From Photobacterium sanguinicancri (GTDB lineage Bacteria > Pseudomonadota > Gammaproteobacteria > Enterobacterales > Vibrionaceae): a DNA stretch of 64,000 bases. The translations under genes and the position numbers were made by a program. Location of the stretch: contig NZ_AP024850.1 in NCBI RefSeq assembly GCF_024346675.1, positions 1,674,001 through 1,738,000 of the forward strand, in the 5' to 3' direction. Every line of letters begins with the position of its first letter. Positions within the stretch are counted from its first letter, which is position 1. The notes beneath the pieces are model-generated. The model made no database searches, was not told the origin of the DNA, and was given only the letters and a program-made list of their open reading frames with translations. This document shows, in pieces, positions 18,066 to 25,714 of this stretch.

Positions 18066-19475
18066 ATGGTGAAGCCAAAGAAAGAAATCACCGTATTTGA
18101 GTTTGATTTTGTAGCTAAGGCGATAAAAGCCGAATGTGGTACCAGCCATCCTAACGTTCATACCGTGACAGCCAAGAGTTACGATTACTTGAAGTTGATG
18201 TGCTTAGGCGAGAAGAGTGATCGTAAGTTATTTAAGCTGCGCAGTATTGATGGGATGGAAGTCTTGCAAGTGCAAAACTATGCCGGGGTCATATTCACGC
18301 CAGACAAGACGCAAATTGAAGTGCTGCCTAAAATTGGACGGCATTTAGATGCTGGTGAACAGGGTATTCAGCAGGCGCGTCTATCCTTAATCACTATGCT
18401 TAGAGCATTAAAGGGGTTTGAGCATGTACAAACCGCGAGTGCGAATATTGCAGCGGAAAAGATGCCTTTACTTGAGGTGTTCATTACGCAATTTTTGCAA
18501 TCAGTGAATTACCTCGTTAAGCGAGGGTTACGAAGTGATTATGCACGCCGAGAAGACAATTTATCCTTCTTGAAAGGTAAGCTGAATATAGGCAAGCAGC
18601 TACGCCATAATGTGGTTAATAAGCATAAGTTGTATTGTGAGTACGATGAGTTCTTACTGGATCGCCCTGCAAATCGGCTACTGCACTCTGCATTACAAAA
18701 AGTGAAAGCGCTCACGCGAAGTGTTTCTAATCAGAAGTTACTGCAAGAGCTTGCGTTTGTTTTTCATGACATACCGAAAAGTCAGGATCACCAAACGGAT
18801 TTTACCAAGTTGAAGCTGGATAGGAGTATGGATCACTACCAAGTTCCGATGCAGTGGTGCCAGCTGATATTAAACGGTTACTCACCACAGAGCATGAAAG
18901 GGGCAACCCATGCTGCGTCTTTATTGTTCCCGATGGAGAGAGTGTTTGAAGACTATGTGGCGAAAACACTGAAAGATCAGCTCGCTAATAAAAGGTCAGA
19001 CTTACAGCTAGACACGCAGGCAAGCGGTAAGCATTTAGCGGTTTACCAAGGGAAAGGTAAGTTTAGTCTTCGCCCTGATTTGCTTATTAAGCGGGGGATG
19101 TACAACAAGGTCGTACTTGATACTAAGTGGAAACTGCTCGATAGCGATGTCTATAACGCCAATATCTCTCAGTCTGATATTTACCAGATGTTTGCTTATG
19201 CGAAAAAGTACTTAAACCAAGGCGGCGATCTTGAACAGAGTAGAGAGCTTCAACAAGGCAGAGAGCTTCAGCAAGGTCGAGATGTCGTGTTGATTTATCC
19301 CATGCAGCCTCATTTCAAGCAAGCACTGCCAGCTCCTTTCGATTTGGATGATGGTCATCGACTCTGGGTTGTTCCATTCGACATTGCGCCTAAGAAAAGC
19401 CAATGCCATTGGGCTGAAGCCTTACTAAGCAGTGATGAGAGCCAGTACTTTGATCATTTAGTCGCTAGCGCCTAA
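18066..19475 (+). CDS. mcrC: McrC-type nuclease subunit
   Basis: The 469-residue protein is the nuclease partner of McrB, starting 3 bp after the mcrB stop and so translationally linked. The N-terminal half is the McrC beta-rich part (GVIFTPDKTQIEVLPKIG). The C-terminal half holds a PD-(D/E)xK nuclease core: RPDLLIKR, then VVLDTKWKLL with the D-x-K pair, followed by ISQSDIYQMFAYAKKYL. Near residue 390 there are tandem copies of SREL-QQG that look like a recent in-frame expansion. A terminator follows at 19483. The complex is expected to cut modified foreign DNA. Confidence 0.87.
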   Translation: MVKPKKEITVFEFDFVAKAIKAECGTSHPNVHTVTAKSYDYLKLMCLGEKSDRKLFKLRSIDGMEVLQVQNYAGVIFTPDKTQIEVLPKIGRHLDAGEQGIQQARLSLITMLRALKGFEHVQTASANIAAEKMPLLEVFITQFLQSVNYLVKRGLRSDYARREDNLSFLKGKLNIGKQLRHNVVNKHKLYCEYDEFLLDRPANRLLHSALQKVKALTRSVSNQKLLQELAFVFHDIPKSQDHQTDFTKLKLDRSMDHYQVPMQWCQLILNGYSPQSMKGATHAASLLFPMERVFEDYVAKTLKDQLANKRSDLQLDTQASGKHLAVYQGKGKFSLRPDLLIKRGMYNKVVLDTKWKLLDSDVYNANISQSDIYQMFAYAKKYLNQGGDLEQSRELQQGRELQQGRDVVLIYPMQPHFKQALPAPFDLDDGHRLWVVPFDIAPKKSQCHWAEALLSSDESQYFDHLVASA

Positions 19476-19482
19476 GTAAAAT

Positions 19483-19513
19483 CGAAAGCGAGGGGCATGG
19501 CTTCTCGCTTTCG
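19483..19513. terminator. Terminator between mcrC and MBL gene
   Basis: Perfect 10-bp arms CGAAAGCGAG and CTCGCTTTCG flank an 11-base loop and lie between two convergent genes. Confidence 0.7.
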
Positions 19514-19535
19514 TATTTCAAAACCAGATCGGGGT

Positions 19536-20426
19536 TTAAACGTCGACACGTCGCCCTGTCGGTAAGTGCTCAAGCTTATCGCCAAGTACTTCTTTGAGTA
19601 GCGCGAATGCTTTCATACCAGTGCAATGACCAGTGTAAAGCTTGTCTATAGGGTAGGAGAGTAGCTGTTTACCAATTTCACGGATGTCTTCTTTACTTCC
19701 ACCAATGCTATTGAATACGGGTAAACCCACTAAATGAAAACCACCGACAACTGCTTTTATACGGGTATCAGGAAATAGCGTGACCGCCGTATCAACCATG
19801 TTAAGTACGCCGTTGTGCGCACACCCCGTAAAGACAATCAGTCCATCTTCTTCTTTCACTACCATCATGAGTTCATGATCAAAACTATCGTGCTGGCAGC
19901 CGTGCTCTGATTCGGTGTACAGGTATTGATTCCCCTTTGGCTGAGGGTATTTTTGATTGATGTTAATGATCAAAAATACATTCGGCAGTATCTCAGTGGT
20001 GTCTTGTATCAAGTTAAGCTGGGAATTGTTTTTTCCGGGTAAGCCTTTATCGAATACGCCTTTATCGAATAAGAGTTCGTCGAGTAAGCCTTTGTCGATC
20101 CCGACGTTACTGGTAAACCCAAAGGCTTTGAACCGATAATCTTGGCTTTCACAATCTCTAAAATAAACGGATGCGGATGTATTACGCTCGATAAAATGTC
20201 TCACACCATTACAGTGATCGTGATGACGGTGAGAGATAGCCACAGCATCTACGTCTTGAATACGAATACCCAGTCGCGCCGCGTTATCGCAGAAAGTCTG
20301 ACCGCTTCCTGCATCAAATAAGAGTTGCTTACCCATGGTGCTAATATGGAGCGATAACCCTCGTTCAACACCTAAATCTGGTCTGTTTTCTAAGCGGGAA
20401 TTATCAACGAGTGCGGTAACTATCAT
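19536..20426 (-). CDS. Metallo-beta-lactamase-fold hydrolase
   Basis: The 296-residue protein has the MBL-fold metal site SHRHHDHCNG (HxHxDH type) with supporting residues in FTGCAHNGVLN and GHCTG. It resembles the subfamily annotated as 7,8-dihydropterin-6-yl-methyl-4-(beta-D-ribofuranosyl)aminobenzene-5'-phosphate synthase-like hydrolases. The exact substrate is unknown. Around residues 112-132 there is a Lys/Gly/Phe-Asp-rich stretch with near-repeats (FDKGVFDKG) caused by a short tandem DNA duplication, absent from typical homologues as far as I can judge. The MFS gene lies upstream on the same strand with a 59-bp gap. Confidence 0.78.
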   Translation of the reverse strand: MIVTALVDNSRLENRPDLGVERGLSLHISTMGKQLLFDAGSGQTFCDNAARLGIRIQDVDAVAISHRHHDHCNGVRHFIERNTSASVYFRDCESQDYRFKAFGFTSNVGIDKGLLDELLFDKGVFDKGLPGKNNSQLNLIQDTTEILPNVFLIININQKYPQPKGNQYLYTESEHGCQHDSFDHELMMVVKEEDGLIVFTGCAHNGVLNMVDTAVTLFPDTRIKAVVGGFHLVGLPVFNSIGGSKEDIREIGKQLLSYPIDKLYTGHCTGMKAFALLKEVLGDKLEHLPTGRRVDV

Positions 20427-20485
20427 AACGTCCTTGAGTCTAAATTTGTCCCCAGTTGTCAGCGGGGAGAAGATCGGTTTGCCAT

Positions 20486-21730
20486 TCAGGATTTAGCCGC
20501 TGGAGCCTTATCATACTCTCGTTTGTTGCTGCCATTGTTAACCCACCAAAGGATGGGTGTCAGCATGATTAAAACCGTAGCGACAGTGATAACCTGAGTA
20601 AAATCAGGGGCTGAATCTGATCGTAAGGTTATCAGAGTACTACTTATGGTACTACCAAGCCCAACAGCAAAGTGTTGAATGGCACTCTGGAGACTGATTA
20701 TTTTTGTCCGCGTATTGGCTCCCAATGAACTGATAAGCTCAGTGGTAATGATCAAGGTTCTAACGGAGCTGGCAATAACAAAAATAGTGAAGGTTATCGC
20801 AGCGAACATGGCATCTAAAGTGTTAAAGCCAAGGTGAATCGCAACAATCATCGCAATAGATAGCAAAGCAATCAGGCGACTGATGGAACTGCTTTTCACC
20901 GACATTCTGGCATAGGTTTGGACTGCCAAAAAAGAACCGAGCCCGCTAATGGTATAACACAAACTAAGCTGTGAGCTTGGAATATCAAGCGTGGTAATTA
21001 ACATCACGGGATACTGTGTCGAAATAACGAAGGTACTGACCACAGCGCTAGTGATAATAAGCAGAGCCAACTGCAATACGCGGTTTGTGGCTGGTGGTTC
21101 GGGAGTCGTGCTCTCGGGTGTGAAAGGGGGAGTTGGCGGCGTTACTGTTGAACCTTGGCAATGCTTAGAAAGTGTAAATAGGATTGAAATACAGATAAAT
21201 CCGCTACCAAGTAGCTGAAAGCCAAGCTGCCACTGCGTTGCTGATGTTGAAAATAGAAGCAAAGGCACACCGAGTGCGAGCGCCAACGGGAAGGCACTGA
21301 GTAAAATCGCCATGTTTTTCTTTCTATTGTTGTCGCTTGAAACCAAAAGCAGGTAATTCAAATTAACAACAGCCAAGGCCCCGCCAAAGATCCCTGTTAG
21401 TAGTCGTGTAAACAGTATGAGATAAAAGTCATTTAGAACGGATGCAAGTAGGGTTGTTACTGTGACTCCTGTAAGTAAAAGGAGGATCCGCTTTCGCTCA
21501 TGGTTTGCATTTTTACTGCCCTTTATCACCAAGCAGATCACGGCGGCAGATAATGCATAAGCCGCAGTGAGGTAACCCGCTTGAGCCCCCGTGACGCCTG
21601 TATCTAATGCGATTGATGCACTAAACGGAACAATGATTAGCATATCGAGCGCAATCAAGAAGTGTAGCGAAAAACAGCAAAGAATGAGGCTTATGTCACT
21701 AACTTTCAGTTGGTTAAGTTGTATTTTCAT
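20486..21730 (-). CDS. MFS transporter
   Basis: The 414-residue protein has 12 predicted helices in two bundles, with a Pro/Thr-rich central loop (about residues 195-215). After helix 2 there is a basic loop of the MFS type. Such permeases with a divergent LysR neighbour are often drug or metabolite exporters. The gene is transcribed away from the LysR gene at 21829, probably with the MBL gene. No substrate can be named. Confidence 0.75.
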   Translation of the reverse strand: MKIQLNQLKVSDISLILCCFSLHFLIALDMLIIVPFSASIALDTGVTGAQAGYLTAAYALSAAVICLVIKGSKNANHERKRILLLLTGVTVTTLLASVLNDFYLILFTRLLTGIFGGALAVVNLNYLLLVSSDNNRKKNMAILLSAFPLALALGVPLLLFSTSATQWQLGFQLLGSGFICISILFTLSKHCQGSTVTPPTPPFTPESTTPEPPATNRVLQLALLIITSAVVSTFVISTQYPVMLITTLDIPSSQLSLCYTISGLGSFLAVQTYARMSVKSSSISRLIALLSIAMIVAIHLGFNTLDAMFAAITFTIFVIASSVRTLIITTELISSLGANTRTKIISLQSAIQHFAVGLGSTISSTLITLRSDSAPDFTQVITVATVLIMLTPILWWVNNGSNKREYDKAPAAKS

Positions 21731-21828
21731 AGTTATTTCTTATCAATAGAAAGCAACTATTGTAGGTGTTAGTGTCGCAGGATAAAGTGGCCTAAATGGA
21801 TTTGATAATCCTAAAAAATGGGATAGTT

Positions 21829-22725
21829 ATGATTGACCAAATCGATCAGCAGTGGCTGAGAAGTTTTCACTGCGTGTATGAAAACAACAGCTTTAAACAA
21901 GCGGCAGAATACCTTGGCATGCCGACATCAAATGTTAGCCGTCATGTTGCCTTACTTGAAGAGCAGCTAAACGTACGCTTGTTGAATCGAACAACACGTC
22001 GTGTCACACCAACAGAGTTTGGTGAACAACTGTATGGCTCAACCATCAACTTAGTTGGTGCCTTGAATGATGCATTTAAGGAAATTAGCTATCACTCTCA
22101 AGCGGTATCAGGACAGCTGAAAGTGTTAATGCCGGATATCCCGATGCTTGCAGATGCTGCCGTCTCATTTTGTCTTCAATATCCAGAAATCTCTTTCTTG
22201 TGCGAAACCAGCTTGAGCCCCAAAGAAGACTTGCTCGATGGCTATGATTTGGTTGTGACGTTCAACCGAGGAAAGCTGGCTGATAGCGGCTGGGTGGCGA
22301 AAGAGATCATGCGCTACCCAAGTGTGGTTGTCGCAGCCCCGAGTGTTATTGAACGTTACGGGCGTCCCCATAAGCTTGCAGAGCTAAGTCAGTTACCTTG
22401 TATAACAAGCCTGACAGCATTAAATGGCGTGCCTTGGGTATTTAAAGACAGCGCAGGCCAACATGTTCATCAGCACGTAAAGTCATCATTTAAAGTAAAC
22501 AGCGGCACCATGGCGAGATCGGCAGCCTTAGCTGGGATTGGCTTTTCAATTCTCCCTCAGTGGTCATGCGTAGCTGAAATTAACGCGGGTTTACTTAAAA
22601 AAGTAGAACTAGAAGCACAGCCAGAGGATTTGGTGTTATATGCTTTTCATGCAGGAAGAAAGCATTTAGCCACCAAGATATCTTTGTTCGTTGAATGTCT
22701 GCAAAAGGCGCTCAACAACAGCTAA
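21829..22725 (+). CDS. LysR family transcriptional regulator
   Basis: The roughly 298-residue protein has an N-terminal winged helix (WLRSFHCVYENNSFKQAAEYLGMPTSNVSRHVALLEEQL), a linker ending in RRVTPTEFG, and a LysR substrate-binding domain. The second ATG at 21829 is preferred because it places the helix-turn-helix at the usual distance from the N-terminus; an upstream ATG at 21796 is in frame. It is divergent from the MFS gene, with about 100 bp between them, and most likely controls that promoter. Confidence 0.8.
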   Translation: MIDQIDQQWLRSFHCVYENNSFKQAAEYLGMPTSNVSRHVALLEEQLNVRLLNRTTRRVTPTEFGEQLYGSTINLVGALNDAFKEISYHSQAVSGQLKVLMPDIPMLADAAVSFCLQYPEISFLCETSLSPKEDLLDGYDLVVTFNRGKLADSGWVAKEIMRYPSVVVAAPSVIERYGRPHKLAELSQLPCITSLTALNGVPWVFKDSAGQHVHQHVKSSFKVNSGTMARSAALAGIGFSILPQWSCVAEINAGLLKKVELEAQPEDLVLYAFHAGRKHLATKISLFVECLQKALNNS

Positions 22726-22778
22726 AAACGAAAGTGGCTATAGCAGAAAAACTTACAGCAGGAGAGCTTCAGAAAAAA

Positions 22779-22808
22779 GCTCAATATGATGGGGTAATCA
22801 TATTGAGC
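22779..22808. terminator. Strong hairpin between LysR gene and small gene
   Basis: Perfect 12-bp arms GCTCAATATGAT and ATCATATTGAGC flank a 6-base loop. A run of A on the left gives a T-tract on the minus strand, so it can terminate the small minus-strand gene as well as the LysR gene. Confidence 0.7.
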
Positions 22809-22894
22809 AGAAAAAGTAGTGATGAAAGTTACTTATATTATTGTTGTTATCACCGTTCAAAATAGTGGAGCGGCATCAGATCGGTCTGCAGCCA

Positions 22895-23077
22895 TTAAAA
22901 GGTGCCGGTGAGTAAATCAATGAGTTCACTTTCAGTTGTTGGCATTGTATCTAGTTCAATAAGTGCTGAGGCACCGCCTTTCAACATGTAAGCGGTTGCT
23001 GTGCCGTGATCATGGTGAAACCATTTACCGTTAACACACACGTCCGTGTAGCATCGTGAATCTTGTTTTAATTTCAT
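22895..23077 (-). CDS. Small hypothetical protein (60 aa)
   Basis: The 60-residue soluble protein contains FHHDHGTATAYMLKGGASALIEL and resembles no family I can name. The GAGGTGAC Shine-Dalgarno directly before the ATG on the minus strand makes it a credible gene. Another 60-residue orphan of similar layout lies at 35134-35316, but the two are not clearly related. Confidence 0.55.
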   Translation of the reverse strand: MKLKQDSRCYTDVCVNGKWFHHDHGTATAYMLKGGASALIELDTMPTTESELIDLLTGTF

Positions 23078-23276
23078 TTGTCACCTCTTGTTGACTGTTA
23101 ACGCATTATTAACATGCCTGAAAGTTCGCCAAGGTGAATATGATTTAGATCAATATTGTAAATGTTTACCACTATAGTGTTATCCATTTGAGTGGGTTTT
23201 GTGGTGTTGGTGTTGCTTTTGAAATGGGCAGGCATTCAATTTTTGGAACGAAGATAACGAATTTATAGTAAGAAGG
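23078..23276. other. Intergenic, possible small RNA ahead of terminator
   Basis: The gene-free stretch runs from 23078 to 23468. No plus-strand gene was found between 22725 and the strong plus-strand terminator at 23277-23307. A short transcript ending there (a small RNA) is therefore possible, but no clear promoter was recognised. Confidence 0.3.
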
Positions 23277-23307
23277 ACGCCTGAATAAGTATTCAGGCGT
23301 TTTTTTT
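23277..23307 (+). terminator. Strong orphan rho-independent terminator
   Basis: Perfect 10-bp arms ACGCCTGAAT and ATTCAGGCGT enclose a 4-base loop and are followed by a run of T. It points rightwards, but there is no plus-strand gene directly before it. Confidence 0.85.
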
Positions 23308-23380
23308 AGTCTGTAGATTATTGCACATACTTTACGGTATGGTGTTTTGTTTGTTTTTTAAATATGTATAATGTGCGTCA

Positions 23381-23401
23381 CATTATGTCGTATCCATAAT
23401 G
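23381..23401. promoter_or_regulatory. Inverted repeat upstream of WYL gene
   Basis: Perfect 7-bp arms CATTATG and CATAATG are separated by 7 bp and end about 67 bp before the start of the WYL regulator. WYL regulators of defence loci (BrxR/CapW type) commonly bind inverted repeats in their own promoters, so autoregulation is a reasonable inference. Confidence 0.45.
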
Positions 23402-23468
23402 ATAATAATCATAACAACCAATGATGTAGCGTAATTTTGCGTTGTGGTAAAAGGCCTGATTGATCAAT

Positions 23469-24422
23469 ATGGCAAAAAGATCCAGTACACAAGAATCGGT
23501 AGCGTTAGCATTTGAACTGTTAAAACGTATTCCTCGTCACAGAAAAGTGACGGCCAGTGAGTTGCGTAATCAGCTTGAAAGTATCGGCATTACGCGAGAT
23601 ATAAGAACGATACAACGTAACTTAGAAACCTTATGTGAACATTTTAATATCACCCGCGATGAACGCAGTAAACCGTATGGTTACTCGTGGAATAAGTGTG
23701 GCGAAGGGCTGGCAATGCCGAACTTAAGCTCTCATGAGGCGTTGTTATTGAGTATGGCTGAGGACTACTTAGCCAACCTATTGCCTTCAAATGTGATGGC
23801 ATCGCTAGATGGGTTCTTCTCGGAAGCGAGATACAAGCTCAATCCACACTGTGATAACAGCAAAGATAGAAACTGGCTCAAAAAGGTCAGGGTAGTAAGT
23901 GAAACCCAGCCATTGCTGCCACCTAAGCTAGATAGCGAAGTGTTGAAAGCGGTAAGCGGGGCTTTATATAACGACAGACTACTGAATGTGGAATATCACA
24001 ATGCACGCCAACAAACACGCACTGCACTTGTGATGCCGCTTGGACTTGCGCAGCAAGGCTGCCGTATGTACTTAGTTTGTCGGTTCGATGGTTATGACAA
24101 CGAGCGCGCTTTAGCCTTGCACAGAATAACGAAGGCAGTCGTCTCTTCATTTAGTTTTGAGCGGCCTAAAGACTTTCGATTGAGCCAATATGATGCTGAT
24201 GGGCGATTTGGTTTTGGCGAAGGCGATAAATGTAAAATCGTATTTTGTATTACGAAGCCAGCAGGGTATCACTTGCTTGAAACACCACTGGCAGAAAACC
24301 AAACTGTCGAAGAGTTTGATGAACACTATAGTATTTCAGCAACCGTTATTGATTCACTAAGACTAAAAATGTGGGTACGAGGTTTTGGTGATGATATTTG
24401 GAATGTAAGTTACGGTAAATAA
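23469..24422 (+). CDS. WYL-domain transcriptional regulator
   Basis: The 317-residue protein has an N-terminal winged helix (VTASELRNQLESIGITRDIRTIQRNLETL), a linker region, and a WYL domain from about 165. The WYL domain includes LNVEYHNARQQT, MPLGLAQQGCRMYLVCRFDGYDNERALALHRI and a C-terminal extension. This layout is shared with BrxR and CapW, which repress phage-defence operons and may sense nucleic-acid or nucleotide signals. It lies about 165 bp upstream of a five-gene operon on the same strand and is the likely regulator. The ATG at 23469 is preferred to the TTG at 23460. Confidence 0.82.
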   Translation: MAKRSSTQESVALAFELLKRIPRHRKVTASELRNQLESIGITRDIRTIQRNLETLCEHFNITRDERSKPYGYSWNKCGEGLAMPNLSSHEALLLSMAEDYLANLLPSNVMASLDGFFSEARYKLNPHCDNSKDRNWLKKVRVVSETQPLLPPKLDSEVLKAVSGALYNDRLLNVEYHNARQQTRTALVMPLGLAQQGCRMYLVCRFDGYDNERALALHRITKAVVSSFSFERPKDFRLSQYDADGRFGFGEGDKCKIVFCITKPAGYHLLETPLAENQTVEEFDEHYSISATVIDSLRLKMWVRGFGDDIWNVSYGK

Positions 24423-24449
24423 AACGAGCGTGACTTCTTTTACAACAAC

Positions 24450-24486
24450 ATGAATAAAAATCAACTTGGTGAATGTTTTTATTCAT
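24450..24486 (+). terminator. Hairpin after WYL gene
   Basis: Perfect 11-bp AT-rich arms ATGAATAAAAA and TTTTTATTCAT flank a 15-base loop. The hairpin lies 28 bp after the WYL stop and would separate the regulator from the operon. Confidence 0.5.
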
Positions 24487-24526
24487 CATGGTGACTCATC
24501 ATATCTGAAATAAACGTATGACTTTT

Positions 24527-24545
24527 ACTCTTTCATATAAAGAGT
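24527..24545. promoter_or_regulatory. Inverted repeat upstream of five-gene operon
   Basis: Perfect 7-bp arms ACTCTTT and AAAGAGT with a 5-bp spacer end about 42 bp before the ATG at 24588, overlapping where the operon promoter should be. It is a candidate operator for the WYL protein, though its sequence differs from the repeat at 23381. Confidence 0.4.
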
Positions 24546-24587
24546 CATTTAACAAAAATATTAATAATATATAAGTAAGGACGCAGT

Positions 24588-25658
24588 ATGGCATTACCAT
24601 TTATTTTAGCGGGTGCGGCAGTTGCAGCTGCAAGTTTTGGGGCAAAGAAAGGGTATGATGGTTATCAAGATAAATCATTAGCGAATGATATTTTGGAATC
24701 AGCGAAAAGCGATTACGAAAATGATAAAAAATTATTCGACAAAGCAAATGAACGCACAACGAAAAGCCTTACTCAGTTGGGCGAGCTACAGCTGAAAGTG
24801 GGTGAAGATTTTAAAGAGTTTCGTACTATTGCAGACAAGTTGCTTGAAAAAATTAATCAAGCGGGCTCGAAAGATATCAACATCGATTTTCCCCAGCACA
24901 AGCTGGATAAAATTGATGGTTTAGCGTTATCAACCACAGCCTATTTGGGTAAAGTTGCAGGCGCAGGTATTGGTGGTGCGGCGGCGGCATACGCGGTATA
25001 CGGTGGTGTAATGGCACTGGCAGCAGCATCAACGGGTACGCCCATTGCGGCACTTTCAGGCGCCGCGGCCTATAACGCAACGATGGCGGCAATTGGTGGT
25101 GGTTCGCTGGCTGCGGGCGGCTTTGGTATGGCTGGTGGCGCAATGGTATTAGGTGGTGTTGTTGCTGCACCTATTATGGCAATTGCAGGTTGGGCATTTG
25201 CAGCACATGCAGAAGAAGCATTAAGTGATGCACGCAAAACACGCGATGAAGTTGATGATGCCATTTCAAAAATGACCAAAGGTCGTAGCCAGTTAAATAA
25301 GACACGTGGTTATGTTGTTCAAATTAAAACCGAAACACAGCGTCTCTATGAAGTATTCCAAACATACTTTGATAGCTTGAAAGCGATGGATCATTTGATA
25401 AAAACAGGTGCAAATATCGATGCATTTAGTGATGATCTTATTCAAATCATTCAAAACGGCTACCAAGTAGCAGCAATCTTGACTGATATTATTACTACGC
25501 CATTGTTTAAACCTAAATTTGATGAAAACGGTAAAGTCATTATTAAAGATAACATAGTGCAAATTGAAACAGACAAAGAAGGCATGCAGGTAATTAACGG
25601 TGCCGCTATTGATGCAACGCTAGCGAAAGCGCAGTTTGATTCAAAACAATTCAATTAA
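24588..25658 (+). CDS. Gly/Ala-rich membrane protein with coiled coils
   Basis: The 356-residue protein starts with a hydrophobic helix (LPFILAGAAVAAASFGAKKG), then a charged coiled-coil region (about 35-95). A long Gly/Ala-rich hydrophobic core of glycine-zipper type spans about 120-205. A second coiled coil follows (about 210-270), then a polar tail. The order helix bundle / glycine-zipper hairpin / helix recalls apolipoprotein-L-like and colicin-like pore formers, but that is a structural guess. Databases sometimes label similar proteins chemotaxis protein without basis. It is the first gene of the operon, and a stem-loop separates it from the next gene. Confidence 0.7.
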   Translation: MALPFILAGAAVAAASFGAKKGYDGYQDKSLANDILESAKSDYENDKKLFDKANERTTKSLTQLGELQLKVGEDFKEFRTIADKLLEKINQAGSKDINIDFPQHKLDKIDGLALSTTAYLGKVAGAGIGGAAAAYAVYGGVMALAAASTGTPIAALSGAAAYNATMAAIGGGSLAAGGFGMAGGAMVLGGVVAAPIMAIAGWAFAAHAEEALSDARKTRDEVDDAISKMTKGRSQLNKTRGYVVQIKTETQRLYEVFQTYFDSLKAMDHLIKTGANIDAFSDDLIQIIQNGYQVAAILTDIITTPLFKPKFDENGKVIIKDNIVQIETDKEGMQVINGAAIDATLAKAQFDSKQFN

Positions 25659-25665
25659 TAACTAA

Positions 25666-25694
25666 TGAAAGGTGGCAATAAATGTCACCTTTCA
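25666..25694 (+). promoter_or_regulatory. Intergenic stem-loop within operon
   Basis: Perfect 9-bp arms TGAAAGGTG and CACCTTTCA flank an 11-base loop in the 56-bp gap between the first and second operon genes. With no T-tract it is more likely to tune mRNA stability or partial read-through than to stop transcription. Confidence 0.5.
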
Positions 25695-25714
25695 CGTTAT
25701 GGAGTATGTAATTC

